Below are positions 54,001 through 60,789 of a stretch of 64,000 nucleotides of DNA, in pieces (the first letter of the stretch is position 1; every line of letters starts with the position of its first letter). Under the pieces are notes generated by a model that saw only the letters and a list, made by a program, of their open reading frames with translations, did no database searches and was not told where the DNA came from. Origin of the DNA: Taudactylus pleione. Taxonomy: Eukaryota; Chordata; Amphibia; Anura; Myobatrachidae. The position numbers were made by a program, and so were the translations under genes. The stretch lies in contig JAUIMM010000548.1 of assembly GCA_031769625.1 (NCBI GenBank), positions 744,001 through 808,000 on the forward strand, written 5' to 3'.

Positions 54001-57000
54001 AGGACTCTTCTTCGGAAACAGGGGAGCACTATTATCTTACCTGGACGATCTTCTGCTGAAGGCCCATTCCAGGAAAAATTACTGCAGAACATCACAGTGA
54101 CTCACAGCCGTCTCATTCGTCACTGTTTTTCCCCAAGTCTCATCTGCAACTGTTGCAGAGGCTACAGTTCTGGGTATGCTTATGGACACCTTATGTCAAA
54201 GAGTATTCCTTCATCAGGAAAAAAAGCAACTTCCATTCAGGGGATGTTGAGGACGGTCCTTCGACATTGTCTGGTATCAGTGCATGTTTGCATTCGACTC
54301 CTGGGGAAGATGGTCAAGGCATTAGAGGCCTTTCCTTATGGACGATTTCACTCCAGGACTTTTTTTTAGCTAGACCTCCTCTCTGTGGACAGGATCCCAT
54401 CTTTTTCTTCACCAAAGGGTAAGGTTAAGTCCTAGAACTCGGACACTACTTCCCTGGGGGTTGAACTCTATTCACCTACTGGAGGGAAAGAGATTCGGAG
54501 TGTGGGATGGGACTCTCTTCTCCACAGACGCGAGTCCGAGAGGATGTGAAGCTGTGATTCAGGAACATCACTTCCAAGGCCGCTGGATATCGCAGGAAGT
54601 GAGTCTGCCGATACACATATTGGAACAACGCCACAACAGTGGCGTATATTAACCGAGGCCAGATGTCAGGCGGCTTTAAAAGAAGTAAGCCTAATTCTAA
54701 CCTGGGTGGAATAGTTCGCAATGGCAATCTTCATTCCAGGTGTAGCAAATTGGGAAGCAGAACTACCTCAGCCGGCAGGACGTGCATCCGAGGGAATGGC
54801 CACTACATCCTCAGGTTTTTCAACAGCTGGTTCAATGGTGGGATCTTCCACAGGTCGATCTCATGGCATCCAGACAAAATCATCAACTGCCTCTCTACTG
54901 ATCTTGGACGAGAGACCCAGTGGCAGCGGCAGTGAACGCACTGTCAACGCCGTGGAAGTTCCAATTTGTCTTATCTATTCCTTCTGTTTCCTCTTCTCAC
55001 TCGGATTCTACAACGCATCAAGAGGGAGAAGTCCATGGTTTTATTGGTGGCTACGGATTGGCCTCGCAGAGCTTGGTATTTCAGCCTTCAACATCTGCTG
55101 ATTGACGATCCTTGGACCCTTTCTCTGAGAGAAGATCTCTTATTACAGGGTCCTTTAGTCTATCCAGACTTAAAGCGGCTACGTTGTAGGCGTGGCTGTT
55201 GAAAGGACCATCTTAAAACGTAAAGGGATCCCATCCAGGGTAATCCCTACTATACTTCGAGCCCAACAGGAAGTTACTTCGAAACATTACCATTGTATTT
55301 GGAAGGCTTATGTTTCATGGTGTGACAGGAGAGGGTCTTCTCCTACAAAATTAAACTTAGCCAACTTTCTTTGCGTTTGGGTTCTCTGAAAGTTCAAATT
55401 TCCGCTCTGACGGTTTTCTTCCAGAAGAAGCTGGTCTTGATACCGGAGGTGCAGATTTTTCTACAAGGTGTGATAGGGTTACTACCACCCTTTGTTCCTC
55501 CTCGGCCTCCATGAGATTTGGATCTTGTCCTTTCCTTCTTACAGTCTTCTCTGTTCGAACCTTTGGAGTCCGTGGAGTTCTAATACCTTTCGTGGAAGGT
55601 AACAGTTGTTCTCCCACTGGCCTAAGCCAGGAGAGTGTAGGAACTGGGAGCTCTATCCTGTCGTCCTCCATACTTGCTATTTCATGAGGATAGAGCGGAA
55701 CTGTACAAAAATATTTTTATTCCAAAGGTGGTTTTCGGCTTTCTACATCAACCAACCTATTGTGGTACCGGTTCTTCCACAGGATTCACCTTCGTCAAGA
55801 TCTTTTGGATTTTATTAGGGCTCTTCGCATCTCTGTGGAGAGGACGGCAGCCATACGTAGAACAGACACTCTTATTTGTTTTGTATGATGCTGTTCGTCC
55901 TGGCTAGCCAGCCTCCAAACAGTCGCAGACCCGAGCTGGATTTGTCTGGACCTTCTGACCGGTGGATATGGCATCATCTAGGGAGCCTCCGCCTTTTATT
56001 ACAGCGCATTCCTCTCGCTCAGTGGGTTCCTCGTGGACGGCTGCTTGCAGGGTTTCCATGGAGTTACTTTGCCGGGCGGCTGCTTGGTGTGGTCGGCATA
56101 CCTTTTTTCTTTTTGATAGATTTGACACGTTTGCGGCCTCTGCTGCGCAATATGGCCGGCCTGTTTTGCAGGGTTCTTAGCACTTTCCCGTCCGTGATGG
56201 GAGCTCTGGGACGTCCCCACTGGCTTGAAGCCTCCAGTGTCCCCTAGTGGATGAAGGAGAAAACAGGATTTTGGTACTTACCGATAAATCCCTTTCTCCA
56301 ATTCCATAGGGGACACTGGACGCCCACCCGGCGCTGCTCTTTCCTGCCAGGGTTGTGGTCATGTTATGTTATGACTGTTAGAGGACTGTTTGATGTCTCT
56401 GGTTGTGTTACTGTTATTTCATCCTTTTCATATGTTCTGTGTGCTTGCTTCGCCTCCTCCTCTTCCGTTTGTTTTTCTCAGCTCCCCTCGGGCACAGTTT
56501 TCTAAGACTGGGCTTGTAGGGGGGTATAGAGGGGGGAGGGGCTAGTCACACTTCTTAAAATTTAAAGTGCCAGCTCCCACTTAGCTGTTTCTATACCCCA
56601 GTGTCATTAGCCTCCAGTATCCCCTATGGAATCGGGGAAAGGGATTTATCGGTAAGTACCAAAATCCTGTTGTAAAAATCCTGTTTCCACTTTTGTAAGT
56701 TACTTTCGGTGACAGTCATTACAGAACTAGAGACCAATGCAAGATAGTCTATATGATAAGACATAGAGCCAGTATATTATAACAAGTTATTACATTAACC
56801 CAGCCATTGCCTGCTGGAGGAATGATATACCTGACGTACAACTTTGTGATTTACAATGTAAAGTTATTGCCACATAGAAAAACTGCAACCCTCCCGTCCT
56901 GTGTTGTAATTGGCTAACGCCTCGTACAGATAGGATGTTAGTGTGGGCAGGCATTTCTATGACCCTGGGCTCATGTGATCAGTCAGAGCCAATGAGCTGG

Positions 57001-60000
57001 AAGTTGGCGGCTTGATGATGTCACAGGATGTCTCTCAGGAGCACACTGAGCATGCTCCTGCCAGTACATGGACAGCTCAGCCCTAACCTCACTAGCCTAA
57101 TACAAAGGGACCACTGTTTAGGCGAATGTAATATAGCATGCCATGCAGACGCTGTAGAGCACAGGGCAAGCTCTGCTGGGGGTGTAGTTATGCTGTCAAC
57201 AGTCACTATGTCGGCAGTGACTGCATAGGCACCAAAATGCCGACTCCAGTATTCTGACATTACCGTGTAGGCATTTCAACTTTAAACATGACGCTAAGGC
57301 AGCATGTTTAAAGTATTGATGCGCGCACAATTCAAATGCTTTAAATAGCATCTCAAAGGCGTGGAGATACTGGTGCCGGCGTTGCAGTGTCGACATAGTG
57401 ACTGTAGACCTAGCATGTATCCCTTCTGCTGTTGTTCTAAAACCCTTTTCTTCTATCGTCCCCCTTGCCGTATATAGGTGTAAAGTTTGCCCTTTGACTT
57501 TCTTTACCAAGTCAGAGATGCAGATTCACTCCAAGTCCCACACAGAGGCCAAACCCCACAAGTGCCCGCATTGTTCTAAATCGTTTGCCAATGCTTCATA
57601 CCTAGCACAGCACCTGCGCATCCACCTCGGCGTCAAGCCCTATCACTGCTCGTACTGCGAGAAATCCTTCCGCCAGCTCTCTCATCTCCAGCAGCACACC
57701 AGGTAAGCGCCTCATCCACCGGCCGCTTTATAGGGGGGGGCGCTCTTCCTAACGGCCAGCGATCGGCTTTAGCCAATAGTTTTAAAAGCAGCAACAGGGA
57801 TCCGTTCTGAGCGAGCCTGGTTTAGCCATAATCCCTGTTGGCCATTTTTAAAACTGTCTGGCAAAGCCGGGGCCGCAAACCGCCCAATTTGTAATTCTAC
57901 CCCTTCATCTCATTGAGCCCCCGTTCCTGTTAAAGTCCCTATTTTTTTATAGACCAAGGGTTTTTTTTTACGAAGTGCGTTTACTTTATTTTTATTTTTT
58001 TAAAAGGGCAATGCTTTTACTAGCTGTGTCTTGCTCCCGGGTCTTGCTAGTAAAAACACCGACACTGCGTAAATAAACCCCCTGATCTCGTGTAGTCTGT
58101 CCCTCTGTAAGGTATGCAGTCAGGAAGCCGGCGGACCTAATCTCGACAGCCGGCTTCCCAACTGGTCTATCCTGGCGAGGGTTAGACAGGCGTCTAAATC
58201 CAGATTGAAGGGATGCCGGGCGCGGACAGCTGCGGAGGGGAGGAGGGTTAGGTTTAGGGCTCCCGGGGGGGGGGGGGGCTTAGGGTTAGGCACCCCCCCG
58301 GGACGTTAAGGTTAGGCTAGGGGAAGGGAGGGTTAGGTTTAGGCACCCCTGGGGGGGATTTAGGGCTAGGCACCCCCCCCCCCCCCTAGGCACAGGGGGG
58401 TGGTTAGGGTCAGGCACTTAGAGGGGGGATTAGGGTTAGGCACTGGGGGGAAGGTTAGGGTTAGGCACTTAGAGGGGGGATTAGGGTTAGGCACTGGGGG
58501 GAAGGTTAGGGTTAGGCACTTAGAGGGGGGATTAGGGTTAGGCACCCCTTGGGGGGATTTAGGGTTAGGCACCCCCCCCCCCCCCGGTGGACTTAGGTTT
58601 AGGCAGCAGGGATGGGGGAGGTTAGGTTTAGGCACTTAGAGGGGGGATTAGGGTTAGGCACTGGGGGGAAGGTTAGGGTTAGGCACTTAGCGGGGGAATT
58701 AGGGTTAGGCACTGGGGGGAAGGTTAGGGTTAGGCACTTAGAGGGGGGATTAGGGTTAGGCACTGGGGGGAAGGTTAGGGTTAGGCACCCCTAAGGAGGG
58801 TTAGGGGAGGGAATTAGGTTAGTCTATACTTACCTTAGGACGATCGGGGTTTTCACCCATGTCGGGCAGCCGCTATCGGGATTCTAACCGCCGGAATTTC
58901 ATCCGGCGGTAAATCATATAGCGATTATATAGTTAGAGGGCTAGAATTGCCAGCATAACACATTACCGCCCCCAGGCCCTGGGTCCACCTTCCCATAAAG
59001 CATTGCTACTAGTAGACTGTGCGTGGTGTCCCCCATACTGGCCTTACCTGGGGGCGGCCCTTGTGCTGTGTGCTTACTCTCTTTATTATAGTGATGTGTC
59101 TGATTGTGAACTTGTGTCGTAGGATTCACACTGGAGACCGGCCCTACAAATGTCCGCAGCCCGCCTGTGAAAAGGCTTTCACTCAGCTCTCCAACCTGCA
59201 GGTCAGTGACCCCCCCCTCACTGTGTCTGTACTGAACTTATAGTACCCCCGGTAGCTCATGTCACGCGCATAGTGCCCTATCACCGCTTTACTCAGGGGG
59301 AAATGAAGGAACAGCAAGCGGGTCTCATTTACTAACACAGGAGCAGACCTGTACTCCGCGATAATAGAGATAAAGCTGGTGGATTGCTTCGGCGTTGTGG
59401 CGCGTTCCGTACCCAGCAGTCGCCTATCGGCAAACCTCTTCTTGTGCCGGGGAAACGTTATAAATAATCTCTATGTGCTGCCATGTTCACTTAGTTATCT
59501 TCTGATACGTTCTGGACCTTTATCCAGAGCCGCAAATAGGGTTGGAGTAAAAAAAAACAAAAGTAATTTGGCGACTGTTCCCCGAGTTACATCAGACAAT
59601 GGGCTAATACTGCTGTAATGTCTCTGCACCATCTTCTCTGGGACGTAATCGTCTGCTTGCTGGGGTCTTCCCCCTCATTCAGACAGAGCTGTTACGCTGG
59701 GCTTTGTGCAGGCAGCATTGTGTACGTGTTACTGGCTCCCGCCCCGGCTGGACATAGCATTGGTGGGGGGGGGGGTGTGTGTGTGTGATACCTTTGGTGT
59801 GATGTTTAGACTTTCTCTTACTCTGCACAGTCTCACCAGCGCCAGCACAACAAAGACAAACCGTACAAGTGTCCCAACTGCTACCGAGCGTACACAGACT
59901 CTGCCTCACTTCAGATCCACCTCTCGGCCCACGCCATCAAGCACGCCAAGGCGTACTGCTGCAGTATGTGCGGGAGAGCGTACACATCCGTGAGTAGCGC

Positions 60001-60224
60001 ATGTCTTTTGTTCTATGGCATTGGGGGTCGGGGGCACTGTGTGTTACTCCGAAAGATCTGTTTGTAATTGGGGTAGGATTCGATCCATGGCTTTTCTCTA
60101 CTTGCAGGAAACCTATTTGATGAAGCATATGTCAAAGCATACTGTGGTGGAACACCTCGTCAACCATCATTCTCCTCAGAGGACCGAGTCTCCTGGCATT
60201 CCCGTTAGAATTTCCCTCATATAG
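30948..60224 (+). CDS. ZNF362: ZNF362 zinc-finger protein, seven coding exons (spliced CDS)
   Basis: Join of 30948-31010, 45798-46047, 48693-49014, 57478-57702, 59123-59201, 59831-59989 and 60108-60224: 1,215 bases, 404 residues plus stop. The order and sequence match vertebrate ZNF362, a nuclear C2H2 zinc-finger protein related to ZNF384 and presumed to bind DNA. The N-terminal 212 residues are Pro/Ser/Thr-rich and contain a basic RGRKKIKAE patch. Six C2H2 fingers follow. Their Cys/His positions are 213/216/229/233, 241/244/257/261, 269/272/285/289, 297/302/315/319 (C-X4-C), 327/330/343/347 and 357/360/373/377. The HTGDRPYKC linker lies between fingers 3 and 4. All junctions are GT..AG and in frame. 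It is called ZNF362 rather than ZNF384 because the LDNLVLINKIKEQLMAEKIR block and the PGIPVRISLI end are ZNF362-type and there is no Gln/Ala-rich C-terminus. Known isoforms carry about 13 extra N-terminal residues in an exon not found here. Confidence 0.96.
31011..32650 (+). other. Start of ZNF362 intron 1; nothing else recognised
   Basis: The intron (31011-45797, 14.8 kb) begins with donor GTGAGC. This part has an A-rich run near 31421 and a poly-C run near 32420. No repeat family or gene is recognised. Confidence 0.55.
32651..33214. mobile_element. Hairpin-rich TIR element, copy 4 (564 bp) in ZNF362 intron 1
   Basis: Bounded by the 5-bp direct repeat CAGAG (32646-32650 and 33215-33219). 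Starts GCCCTGATTCAGA and ends TCTGAATCAGGCC. Internal structures include 16-bp arms GATGGTCGCGATGGTC around AA (32791-32824), a stem-loop at 32874-32908 (GAGAGATTTCGGCTCT arm), TGACATCACTTGTGATGTCA (about 32922), and a GTGCTGTCACTCAACATCGATAGCAC-like inverted core near 33030. Confidence 0.87.
33415..43080. repeat. 53-bp satellite array, about 180 monomers, inside ZNF362 intron 1
   Basis: The monomer reads CCCAGTAACACATCCCTACT, then GTAATAAGGCAATGGCCTAA, then CACTGCACATCAT. The first few copies (to about 33650) are a diverged type with CCCGAGCACACGATCCC and GTAAGGCAATGG (no AATAA). Common variants are TGCTCATC for TGCACATC, CTGACAC for CTAACAC, ACTTCCC for ACATCCC, a 2-bp deletion in AACATCCC, and a 20-bp deletion (GTAATATAACACTG). 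Ordered variant blocks recur: the fused GGCCAGTAACAC unit at 36511 and 37698, the AATATAACAC unit at 35611 and 37116, and the GGCAAAGGCC unit near 38308, 38838 and 39735. The unit length is not a multiple of three, so no long frames arise. Confidence 0.97.
43081..43984 (+). other. ZNF362 intron 1, unique sequence
   Basis: No gene or repeat family recognised between the satellite and the next TIR element. T-rich and A-rich runs occur near 43870. Confidence 0.5.
43985..44800. mobile_element. AT-rich TIR element with GGGCCATATTCAATT / GGAGCGAAA ends
   Basis: The left end GGGCCATATTCAATTTGGAG plus CGAAA is mirrored at the right by GGACTTTTCGCTCCCATAAT plus GAATACCCCC. The subterminal CCCCGTATTCAATT (about 44039) is mirrored by AATTGAATACGGGG (about 44681). 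The interior repeats TTTTCGC and GCGAAAA words. There is no transposase and the target duplication is obscured by a poly-C run at the right end. Confidence 0.6.
44801..45797 (+). other. End of ZNF362 intron 1
   Basis: Unique non-coding sequence with homopolymer T and A runs near 45206 and 45264. It ends in the acceptor CGTCTCCTCTCTTCTTAG before exon 2. Confidence 0.55.
45798..46047 (+). CDS. ZNF362: ZNF362 coding exon 2 (residues 22-104, plus first base of G105)
   Basis: Encodes LDNLVLINKIKEQLMAEKIR followed by a Pro/Gln/His-rich stretch ending HARPASSSVT. This is the conserved ZNF362 N-terminal block. Acceptor CTTCTTAG, donor GTAATT, intron phase 1. The continuing open frame past the donor is intron read-through. 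Confidence 0.97.
46048..46992 (+). other. ZNF362 intron 2, unique part
   Basis: Begins with donor GTAATT. No repeat or gene recognised before the TIR element at 46993. Confidence 0.5.
46993..47572. mobile_element. TIR element of the CTCATTCAGA family, divergent copy (580 bp)
   Basis: Starts GGCCTCATTCAGA and ends AGAATCAGGCC. The flanks CTGAG (46988-46992) and CTGTG (47573-47577) match at 4 of 5 positions. The interior differs from the other copies: it lacks the GATGGTCGCGACCATC and TGACATCAC hairpins and instead has CGATCGC and GCGTGCGATTGCG words. It is either another subfamily sharing the ends or a heavily rearranged copy. Confidence 0.7.
47690..48265 (+). repeat. Long polypyrimidine tract, (CT)n and (CTTT)n, in ZNF362 intron 2
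   Basis: About 570 bases almost wholly C and T on the + strand: (CT)n at 47700-47840, then CTTTCTTT blocks interrupted by TTTTCTCTTT, in units of about 18-22 bp. The complementary strand gives a long Lys/Glu/Arg-only open frame and the + strand gives Phe/Leu/Ser-only frames. Both are compositional artefacts. Confidence 0.95.
48266..48692 (+). other. End of ZNF362 intron 2
   Basis: C-rich to about 48390, then unique sequence ending in the acceptor TTCTCTTCTTACTTTGCAG. No other feature seen. Confidence 0.55.
48693..49014 (+). CDS. ZNF362: ZNF362 coding exon 3 (residues 105-211, plus two bases of R212)
   Basis: Encodes a Ser/Thr/Gly-rich segment, then RLIATSPTLISGITSP, SIKTIQGHSLLGP, the basic RGRKKIKAENP patch, VLVVPYPILASG and KEGKTYR. 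Intron phase 1 before and 2 after. Acceptor TTACTTTGCAG, donor GTATGA. This is the linker between the N-terminal block and the zinc fingers. The RKKIK cluster is a plausible nuclear localisation signal, which is inference. Confidence 0.97.
49015..49457 (+). other. Start of ZNF362 intron 3
   Basis: Unique non-coding sequence, with donor GTATGA at the start. Nothing else recognised before the TIR element at 49458. Confidence 0.5.
49458..49905. mobile_element. Hairpin-rich TIR element, copy 5 (448 bp)
   Basis: Bounded by CAGAG direct repeats (49453-49457 and 49906-49910). Starts GGCCTGATTCAGA and ends TCTGAATCAGGGC(C). It keeps the TGTCGATGTTGATCGACA core (about 49569) and a GATGGTTGCGACCATC palindrome (about 49752). 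The CTGACATCAC inverted repeat and the first stem-loop are cut by a deletion near 49690. Confidence 0.83.
50040..50183 (+). repeat. DIRS left inverted terminal repeat
   Basis: CCAGGGGACACTGGAGGCTA through TTGTGCCCAAGGGGAGCT is the reverse complement, with scattered mismatches, of 56480-56625. The shared core includes CTAAGTGGGAGCT, CACTTTAAATTTTAAGAAGT and GTGACTAGC. Confidence 0.9.
50349..50480 (+). repeat. Short direct duplication inside the DIRS leader
   Basis: GGGGTCCCCGACTGCTTAGA plus TAACTGTCTACACAT appears at about 50348 and again at about 50419, each followed by CATGCCGC and GCTTGTCCTCCATCAGT. It lies in the region expected to hold the 5' untranslated part or the start of the gag-like frame. 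That frame itself is not recognisable. Confidence 0.75.
50683..51209. mobile_element. Hairpin-rich TIR element, copy 6 (527 bp), nested in the DIRS element
   Basis: Bounded by the perfect 5-bp direct repeat CATAG (50678-50682 and 51210-51214). Starts GCCCTGATTCAGA and ends TCTGAATGAGGGC. Internal hairpins include GTGCTGTCGATGTTGATTGA (about 50842), CTGACATCACTAGTGATGTC (50940), and a perfect stem at 50964-51000 with 17-bp arms (GGAGTGATTTTGGCTCT) and a 3-base loop. Its position inside the DIRS element shows it arrived later. Confidence 0.88.
51692..51790 (+). mobile_element. L2-type LINE fragment inside the DIRS element
   Basis: GGTGGTTGGCATTGCTGCGA, CTGAGCGCTGAGGGTTCGGT and TGTGTGGAGTTTGTGTGTTC TCCCTG match the same L2 3' segment seen at 24128-24560. 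The fragment is about 100 bp with no tail. Confidence 0.65.
51849..51925 (+). repeat. tRNA-like sequence (probable SINE head or tRNA pseudogene)
   Basis: TGGCCTTGCGGTTAAGGCG resembles the A box and D arm of Leu/Ser-type tRNAs. GGGTTCAGATCCC resembles a B box in a T arm, about 45 bases on. No convincing anticodon stem or complete acceptor stem is seen, so a functional tRNA is unlikely. It may be the head of a SINE inserted in the DIRS element. Confidence 0.35.
52225..52668. mobile_element. Telomere-like GGTTAGG transposon nested in the DIRS element
   Basis: The left end GGGATCTCAAGGGTATGCAG and right end GGTAAATCATACCGATCCC form a short inverted repeat (GGGATC..GGTATG). GGGATGCCG and CGGCATCCCGG palindromes follow the left end. 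The middle is GGTTAGGGTTAGGCACC-type G-rich sequence, and the right part has TTAGTACTTATCTTTAGCGC, as in the copy at 24037. No transposase is present. Confidence 0.7.
53380..55180 (+). pseudogene. DIRS reverse transcriptase / RNase H remnant
   Basis: Fragments in three frames read in the order of a DIRS pol. ISRDIKGDLLHIPIWPPHQA (about 53836-53895) corresponds to the RT palm motif. It is followed by SPFGLSSVSWLFTKVM. A YLDD catalytic motif is still encoded at 54038-54049, but in a different frame from the preceding block, so a frameshift separates them. Next come LGKMVKALEAFPYGRFHSR (about 54301-54357) and an RNase H-like FSTDASPRGCEAVIQ (about 54511). AVNALSTPWKFQFVLSIPS (about 54929-54983) and DDPWTLSLREDLLLQGPLVY (about 55105-55164) form the tail. 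Several stops and at least three frameshifts rule out function. The family assignment rests on recalled motif order, not a search. Confidence 0.85.
55185..56180 (+). pseudogene. DIRS tyrosine recombinase remnant
   Basis: Begins with an N-terminal SAM-like segment (KGIPSRVIPTILRAQQEVTS, WKAYVSWC, about 55225-55325). After frameshifts come ARRV-like and LFHEDRAELY segments near 55640-55700. The C-terminal catalytic part (about 55962-56180) reads ITAHSSRSVGSSWTAACRVS, which holds the H-x-x-R motif (His codon 56007-56009, Arg codon 56016-56018). RFDTFAASAAQYGRPVLQ follows. The expected active-site Tyr just before RFDTFA appears to be Asp. An early TAG at 55977-55979 in the outer frame and multiple frame changes mark it as dead. 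Confidence 0.8.
56231..56320 (+). repeat. DIRS internal complementary region
   Basis: The first half (56231-56262) is complementary to the left terminus 50025-50057 at about 31 of 32 positions. The second half (56262-56320) is complementary to the right terminus 56615-56671 with about three mismatches. In DIRS elements this region joins the two ends during circular-intermediate formation. Its pairing with both ends confirms the element's limits. Confidence 0.9.
56480..56625 (-). repeat. DIRS right inverted terminal repeat
   Basis: AGCTCCCCTCGGGCACAG through CCTCCAGTATCCCCT is the inverted partner of 50040-50183. The outer 46 bp beyond it, to 56671, pair with the internal complementary region instead. 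Confidence 0.9.
56672..57194 (+). other. ZNF362 intron 3, unique sequence after the DIRS element
   Basis: No gene or repeat recognised. Ordinary composition. Confidence 0.5.
57195..57409. mobile_element. Short TIR element (GTCNACAGTCACTATGTCG ends) next to a ZNF362 exon
   Basis: GTCAACAGTCACTATGTCGG at the left is inverted at the right as TGTCGACATAGTGACTGTAG plus AC, about 20 bp of terminal inverted repeat around 215 bp. It ends 68 bases before the acceptor of exon 4, so it lies in or next to the branch-point zone. No coding content. Confidence 0.7.
57478..57702 (+). CDS. ZNF362: ZNF362 coding exon 4 (end of R212 to two bases of R287): zinc fingers 1-3
   Basis: Encodes CKVCPLTFFTKSEMQIHSKS H, CPHCSKSFANASYLAQHLRI H, and CSYCEKSFRQLSHLQQHTR up to the last His of finger 3, which falls in the next exon. 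Acceptor TTGCCGTATATAG, donor GTAAGC, phase 2 both sides. All zinc-binding Cys and His are intact. Confidence 0.98.
57703..58110 (+). other. Start of ZNF362 intron 4
   Basis: Unique non-coding sequence with poly-G near 57736 and T-rich runs near 57960-58000. Nothing else recognised. Confidence 0.5.
58111..58920. mobile_element. Telomere-like GGTTAGG transposon with expanded 51-bp internal repeat, ZNF362 intron 4
   Basis: The left end GGTATGCAGTCAGGAAGCCG and right end CCGGCGGTAAATCATATA match the ends of the copy at 52225. The core is G-rich and includes a tandem 51-bp unit (CACTTAGAGGGGGGATTAGG, GTTAGGCACTGGGGGGAAGG, TTAGGGTTAGG) at about 58407-58540 and again at 58630-58780. Several poly-G and poly-C runs interrupt it. 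Confidence 0.75.
59123..59201 (+). CDS. ZNF362: ZNF362 coding exon 5 (end of R287 to Q313): zinc finger 4, first part
   Basis: Encodes IHTGDRPYKCPQPACEKAFT QLSNLQ. It holds the last His of finger 3, the consensus linker and the C-X4-C pair of finger 4. Acceptor ACTTGTGTCGTAG, donor GTCAGT, phase 2 in and phase 0 out. Confidence 0.97.
59202..59830 (+). other. ZNF362 intron 5
   Basis: 629 bases with donor GTCAGT and acceptor TTTCTCTTACTCTGCACAG. It contains a poly-G plus TG run at about 59764-59788. No other feature recognised. Confidence 0.6.
59831..59989 (+). CDS. ZNF362: ZNF362 coding exon 6 (residues 314-366): fingers 4 (end), 5, 6 (start)
   Basis: Encodes SHQRQHNKDKPYK, then CPNCYRAYTDSASLQIHLSA H, then AIKHAKAYCCSMCGRAYTS. 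Acceptor TCTGCACAG, donor GTGAGT, 53 codons exactly. Finger 6 continues in the next exon. Confidence 0.98.
60108..60224 (+). CDS. ZNF362: ZNF362 last coding exon (residues 367-404) and stop
   Basis: Encodes ETYLMKHMSKHTVVEHLVNH plus HSPQRTESPGIPVRISLI and ends in TAG at 60222-60224. It completes finger 6 (His373, His377) and gives the ZNF362-type C-terminus. Acceptor TTCTCTACTTGCAG after a 118-base intron. Confidence 0.98.
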   Translation, partial: ETYLMKHMSKHTVVEHLVNHHSPQRTESPGIPVRISLI

Positions 60225-60780
60225 AGAGAGCGAGAGCAGCCCCGGAGAGAGGGACCAAAAACTTAGGGCAGACGGAGGTGCTGTCCTCGGCCCACGGTTA
60301 TCTGGCTGGGAAATAAGTCCAGGAATCAGATCGCCAACTTCTGTCTCCGATTGCGTTAACACTCGGATACCCTGTTGTCCGCTCTGGTGGCGGCTGCTCG
60401 TGGACACAACGCGTTTCGCCGACCTATGGATACAAATGGATTTTACCTCTGGATTTATGCTTTTCATTGGTTGCCCTTGGGATTACAAACCTTTTATCTG
60501 GCTTCGTACAAGCGGACGTTACCCTGGGGTCAGAACAACTTCTGATTGGCTGGCTGAAGGAGTGGATCATGGATTGGCTGAATTTTGGAAGTCTTGAGTG
60601 TCCGCCCTAGGTGTGAGACCTACGTGTACATTCATTGGCCCCAAATATTTTGGTGACATGCGGAGTCCCCGGCTGAGCACTTTTAATCTCTCACATTTTA
60701 TATCTCTTTATGTTTCTTTAACCTTTTTTATCCTCCATTTTTTTTACATATAAGAAAACAATAAAAAAAAAAAAAAAAAT
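60225..60780 (+). other. Probable ZNF362 3' untranslated region
   Basis: Runs from the stop codon to the A-rich stretch after the AATAAA at 60760. No coding content. The true 3' end is uncertain because the A-run in the genome also mimics a poly(A) tail. Confidence 0.55.
60760..60765 (+). promoter_or_regulatory. Candidate poly(A) signal AATAAA
   Basis: AATAAA lies 536 bases after the ZNF362 stop and is followed by a long genomic A-run. It is the first canonical AATAAA I noticed downstream of the stop codon. Confidence 0.5.
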
Positions 60781-60789
60781 CCTATTTAT

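Larger units (their letters stand above)
50025..56671 (+). mobile_element. DIRS-type tyrosine-recombinase retrotransposon (degraded), in ZNF362 intron 3
   Basis: A 6.6-kb element with the hallmark DIRS layout: inverted terminal repeats (50040-50183 and 56480-56625), an internal complementary region at 56231-56320, and coding remains in the order RT, RNase H, tyrosine recombinase. The left terminus (50025-50057) and the right terminus (56615-56671, ending CCTGTT) are both matched in reverse complement by the two halves of the internal region, which fixes the ends. No target duplication is seen, as expected for recombinase-mediated insertion. The body carries stops and frameshifts and at least two later insertions (50683-51209 and 52225-52668). 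Without these it would be about 5.7 kb, normal for the group. Such elements are known in fish and amphibians. Confidence 0.9.

Noticed and set aside
53812..54369. Reverse-transcriptase frame as a working gene
   Set aside because: The YLDD motif lies in another frame and stops interrupt both sides, so it is a dead remnant of the DIRS element.
45798..60224. Assignment to the paralogue ZNF384
   Set aside because: The N-terminal block and the short PGIPVRISLI C-terminus are ZNF362-type. ZNF384 has a different N-terminus and a long Gln/Ala-rich tail.
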